In this document: one piece after another, positions 59,585-64,000 of the stretch | Layout: every line of letters begins with the position of its first letter | Position numbering within the stretch: the stretch's first letter is position 1 | NCBI GenBank assembly: GCA_905250115.1 | Contig: CAJNOI010000008.1 | Coordinates: 635,822-699,821, forward strand | DNA from: Adineta steineri | Taxonomy: Eukaryota; Rotifera; Eurotatoria; Adinetida; Adinetidae | Length of the DNA: 64,000 bases | Direction of reading: 5' to 3' | Made by a program: the position numbers and the translations under genes | The notes under the pieces: generated by a model | Databases searched by the model: none | What the model saw: only the letters and a program-made list of their open reading frames with translations | What the model was told of the DNA's origin: nothing

Positions 59585-60311
59585 AGCATAAATTTATTAA
59601 TGTTATGTGAATTAATAACATATATTAATTGTGTGTTTAATTGATAAGAATATTGTATGATAAATATATAATTTATACTGCCACGAATGTCTCACTCGTC
59701 TAGTTTGTTCTGTATTACCAGATTTCTGTCTTGAAACATTTTATTAAATATAATCTGCAAAAAGAATCATCTCAACAACCGGGGAGTGTTTGACTATTTT
59801 TCGACAATCTGCTCATTTATTTCGATTTCGAATAAATATCGTCAATCACATAGCAAAAACATATTCAATAAATTTCGCCTTTGCTAGAGTTATTGGTGTT
59901 GAAGTTGTTAGTGTGATTCCGAAACAGAAACATTGAATTTTTAGAGTTAGTTCAAGTGAAATTGTACAGTTACTGCTGTATATGTTATGGAAGATTGATT
60001 GCACTAAGAAATTTTAGAAATCGAAGTCGATTCTACTCGTTTCTGTTTGTATACGCATTCACCTAAATGTAAATATTCAAATTCAATGATTTAAATTAAT
60101 TTCAGCATAAATCGTAGATATATATGATTGATAAGCTTTTAAGACATATGATATTCATTGTATGGACTAAAAAGATTTCGTAGTGCCTGGACAGCAATGA
60201 CCTCTATCGTTTGTTTATATACAGTGATCGGTAAATATAAAGAAAGAAAAACATTGTATTTATTCTATTAATACAATCTTTGTCATAATAATATTTTATG
60301 AATTTAAAAGA

Positions 60312-61090
60312 ATGACCAGCCAAAAAGTATATCGAATTCTTGCCTTTGGTGATAGTTTGACAGAAGTAAAATACTTCGTAATATTATTGAATTTATTTAA
60401 AATATTTTTTTCTAATTAGGGATTTCATTTTGCTGGTTTTCGTTTTCATCCATATACACTTAAACTAGCTGAATTAATTAGAAATCATTGTGAATGGACT
60501 TATGATGGATCTCCAGATCGACCAGAAATTGAAGTAAATGTTAAAATAAAAACTTCTTGAAATTTCGTTTTTTGTTCAAGGTAAAAGCATGTGGTCGAAG
60601 TCATGAATGTGTTCTTACTGGAATGATTGATCGATTCCGTAAAACATTATCCAGTGCTGCTGAAGAAGGTCATTATTATCGTTGGATTATTATCTTAGGT
60701 GGTATACAAGATTTAGCTTTTGGTGCTAATCCTGAAACTATTTTTAATGGTTTAAAACAAATGTATCAAATGGCATATGAACATGGTGCAAATTTAGTTA
60801 TTATGACTATTAATGAAACTGGTCGTTTAAAAACAAATGATCCGCGTGATGTTGATCGTCATGCATTAAATACACTGATTAAAAAATATGCATGGGAAAA
60901 TCATTATGCTGGTGGTCGACGAACATTCTGTGTAGATATAAATGAAGCTATACCATGGCATAGAGGAGATTTAGATGAAAAGAAAAAATTATGGGATGAT
61001 CATATGCATCTAACACCCAAAGGTTATGATCTTATTGGTACATGCATATTTCAAGCTATTGTGGAACATTTGAATTTAAAAGATATTTAA
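60312..61090 (+). CDS. GDSL/SGNH-family hydrolase
   Basis: Three exons (60312-60365, 60420-60533, 60581-61090) give 225 residues. Block I is ILAFGDSLTEG, with the nucleophile Ser. The block III region reads IILGGIQDLAFGANPETIF, where the usual GxND has Gln in place of Asn. Block V is WDDHMHLTPKGYDLIG, with the catalytic Asp-x-x-His. No signal peptide, so a cytosolic esterase or acylhydrolase is likely. The length fits single-domain SGNH esterases. The Gln could still support the oxyanion hole, but activity is not certain. The substrate is unknown. Confidence 0.85.
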
Positions 61091-62305
61091 AAAAAACAAA
61101 ATTTTATTTTCATACCTGTTTAATGACGAATACTCAGTCTTTCTCTCTCTTTCTTTTTTTTGATATTCATGCGATTAAACAAAAATCTGTTTTCTTGTTA
61201 TATATAATCTCGCGTACATTTCTTTCTTTTTGTGTCATATAAACATAATTATTATTTTAAGTTGATGTAGATTAATAAAAAAAAATCTTTTAAAGAATAG
61301 ACTACTTATAATATTTTTTTGATAGAATGTATTAAATATTAATATTATTTTTAAAATAAACAGATAAATAGTAACATTCTATTGATTACCAAAAATAAAT
61401 ATTGTGACATATGCATTATTCATTTTCTTAAAAATAGTCGTATTTAATTAAATTGATGAATCCGAACTCAGCATTGGCAGAAGAACAGTTATAATCATTG
61501 TGCAACTAAAAATATCACAAAATCTTATTCTCTTTCTCGTAGAGAAGAGTCCAATAATCATAAATTGTTTGCTTGTATGTCCGCAGGATCAAAAAAACAT
61601 CGAAAATTGATTTTTCGAAAAATACATTTCTAGAGGTATTTCGATGCGTAGACTTCGAATCTGAGGTCTGTTGGGTGACCATGATTAGGGGTGGGTGGGT
61701 GTGGATGAAAGGTCAAAAAAACATTGAAAATTAATTTTTCACGTTTTTTATTTGTTTTTCCAGTATATGTGAAGAAAATGGATTTCTACGAGAAAGAGCT
61801 AAGCGAATCCTCGGAGGAGCGTTACTTGTATCTTAACGAAACATCTGTATTATAAATACCAGAGATACTGTTCTTTTCACTTATTTAAATATAGACTATC
61901 GTAAGCTCGAATACTGATTGTCGACACGGCTTTTTTACCGAAACATGGCACATTGATTGACATGTGACTTTCACTACTTTCGATAAATACTGTTTCTTTT
62001 CATAAATTGTCAAATCTTGTATGTTAATTATAAGCTAATGTTACTTTGACATTCGGTTTTGTCTTTAAATAACTTTTTTTAATCAATAGAAATGTATTGA
62101 TCATCTGTATGATATCAAAAAAAGAAAACAATTTCGTCCCACCTCTAATATATATTAATTATTTAGCAATAGAATTTTCTCTTATATTCTATGTCTGGTT
62201 TTGAGCTTTTTTTAGAAAGATATTTTTGGGTTCTTGAATAGTCCTTTCACCTTCGTATATAAATGGTGCACATAATTATTTCTTTATTAAAATTTTTTTA
62301 TAAGG
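61091..62305. other. 1.2 kb gap with a short direct repeat and a G-rich tract
   Basis: A 30-nt direct repeat (61586-61616 and 61711-61740) flanks a segment with GGGGTGGGTGGGTGTGGATG (61688-61707). The rest is AT-rich, with the P450 upstream flank at the end. No gene is seen. Confidence 0.5.
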
Positions 62306-63892
62306 ATGCTAGTCTTGGTGCTGGCCGCCTTCATTACTGTGCTAAGTATATGTCTTTTACGAAATCAAGTAAGTCATTTTTAAAATCTTAAAAAATAATC
62401 TGAATTAAATTTATTTAATTTAGAAATCTAATAAAAATGAAAATGGAGAATTATCGATCACTGTACCATGGGGTCCTCGTCCCTGGCCAATTGTCGGTAA
62501 CCTTCTTCAATTAGGTTATCGTCCATATGAAACCTTATATCGCTGGTCGAAAACATCAAACTATGGACCAATATTTCGCCTTCGTCTTGGTTCACAAATG
62601 ATTGTTGTACTTAATTCTTCATCAGTTATTCGTGAAGCATTACATGATCATAGTGAAACATTTGCTGGTCGTCCATATCTTCATATGATTCATGAAACAT
62701 TACATGGCAAAGGTGTTATATCAGCTCCATATGGTCGTGAATTTAATGATCATAAAAATTTTCTTATTAAAAGTTTCAATCGATTTGGACGTCGACGACG
62801 ATCATCATTAGAAAATGGTTGTCTAGATGAAGTACGTTTTGTTGCTGAAAAAATTCGTGAAAAACAATCGTCACCATTTCATATTGGTAATATGTTAAGT
62901 CAAATATCATGTAATAATATTTGTACATTAACATTTGGCCGTTATTTCGAAACAATAAATATGAGTAATTTATTTGAAAAAATTAATGAAAATTTTAATC
63001 AAACAGCAACAATAGCATGTTTTAATTTTTTACCATTTACAAGAAGATTTCGTAAGAATATATTTGAAAATGTCAATGATTGTAATCGTGTTATACAAAA
63101 ATTAGTTGGTGAATGTAAAACAAATTTTGATGATGAAGTTATAACGAATATTGTTGATGCTTATTTGGATGAAATGAATCAACATCGGCAAAGAAGTACT
63201 TATTTTTCAAAAGAAAATCTTGATTCACTTGTTCAAGATCTTTTTGTTGCTGGTACAGAAACTGTATCAAATACACTTAATTGGGCGATTTTTTATATTG
63301 TTGCACATCCACATGTACAACAACATATTCATGAAGAAATCGATGAAATTATTGGAAAAGATCGACCACCATGTGATAAAGATCGTTCTCGAATGTCTTA
63401 TATTGAAGCTGTTTTACTTGAAACAATGCGTTGTCATTGTGCTGGTCCAATATTACTTCCACGAGCAACAACACATGATATTACATTTCATGGTTATTTT
63501 ATTCCAAAAGATACATTTGTACTTGTTAATATGTGGTCAGCTATGAAAGATGAACAAAATTGGTCGGAACCAGAAAAATTCGAACCTGAACGATTTTTAG
63601 ATGAAAAACGTCGTTTATGTAATGTTAATCATCCTGCTATGATGCCATTTAGTGTTGGAAAACGTGCATGTACAGGTAAACAAGTTTTTTATTTAGAAAA
63701 AAACGAAATTTATAAACTATGTTTATTTTAGGTGAACAAATTGCAAAAATTCAATTATTTTTAATCTTGGTTAGTTTATTTCAAAAATTTGAATTTCGTT
63801 TTGCAAATGATTGGACACCAAAAGATCTTCGTGGTGAACCTGGTATAACTCTTCGGCCACCGAATTGTCAATATGAAGCTTTCGTTCGATAA
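62306..63892 (+). CDS. Cytochrome P450, CYP2-like microsomal type
   Basis: Three exons (62306-62368, 62424-63675, 63732-63892) give 491 residues. An N-terminal membrane anchor (MLVLVLAAFITVLSICLL) is followed by the proline-rich hinge PWGPRPWPIVGNLLQLG. The I-helix has FVAGTETVSNTLNW (AGTET for oxygen activation), the K-helix ETMR (ExxR), the PERF region EPERFLDE, and the heme-binding loop PFSVGKRACTGE with its Cys. All the signatures of an active monooxygenase are present. ER localisation and xenobiotic or steroid oxidation are family expectations; the substrate is unknown. The order of motifs and GKRACTGE favour clan 2. Confidence 0.95.
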
Positions 63893-64000
63893 ACATATAA
63901 ATTTTTACCTTTTAACCCTTTGTTCGCTTTCCTATTTCTGTATTGAATTAAATAAATACTATTGAATGTCTATTTTTTTTTAATTTTATTTAATATGATG
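63893..64000 (+). other. 3' flank of the P450 gene
   Basis: AT-rich, with AATAAA at 63951-63956 as a probable polyadenylation signal. Confidence 0.5.

Larger units (their letters stand above)
57333..60311. other. 3 kb gap rich in repeat remnants
   Basis: Between the membrane-protein start and the SGNH hydrolase. It holds a hAT-like mini-element, a GC-richer island, degenerate telomere-like tracts and the second copy of the dispersed repeat, listed separately. Open frames in it are short and lack coding features. Confidence 0.6.

Noticed and set aside
1..64000. CRISPR arrays, bacterial operons or prophage
   Set aside because: No regularly spaced identical repeats and no ribosome-binding-site pattern; genes are intron-rich and eukaryotic.

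Overview
The window looks like a gene-dense, AT-rich animal genome, most probably a bdelloid rotifer. The signs are very short GT-AG introns (often 45-70 bp), many exons per gene, a phytochelatin synthase gene, orphan receptors that join LDL-receptor class A and EGF modules to a seven-helix domain, and interspersed arrays of the hexamer TGTGGG, which is the telomere repeat known from bdelloids. The species assignment is inference; no ribosomal or mitochondrial marker is present.

Left third (1-24,000): the first codons of a minus-strand coiled-coil gene, then on the plus strand CDC20, an amine-type GPCR, an R-SNARE, a small cysteine-rich protein, the inositol pyrophosphate kinase PPIP5K, the (p)ppGpp/NADPH phosphatase HDDC3 (MESH1), and a seven-PDZ scaffold. 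Two phosphate-signalling enzymes, PPIP5K and HDDC3, are only 304 bp apart.

Middle (24,000-46,000): a minus-strand gene resembling TAF1C diverges from phytochelatin synthase over 163 bp. They are followed by EFCAB10, two unrecognised genes, an orphan GPCR, a 1,573-residue LDLa/EGF/7TM receptor, a minus-strand secreted mucin-like protein whose C-terminus is encoded by telomere-type repeat, and a secreted nucleoside hydrolase.

Right third (46,000-64,000): three tandem paralogues of an unrecognised family (one membrane helix at each end, cysteine-rich ectodomain between), a minus-strand multi-pass protein, a GDSL/SGNH hydrolase and a cytochrome P450.

The clearest non-genic signals are (1) short telomere-like G-rich tracts that repeatedly face C-rich tracts across an AT-rich spacer, at seven or more places, mostly in gene ends and gaps, and (2) four short non-autonomous elements with terminal inverted repeats and 8-bp target-site duplications, as expected of hAT-type transposition. 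One of these sits inside a telomere-like tract. Exon boundaries given here were read by eye from splice signals and reading frame; where summed exon lengths were checked they gave whole codons.
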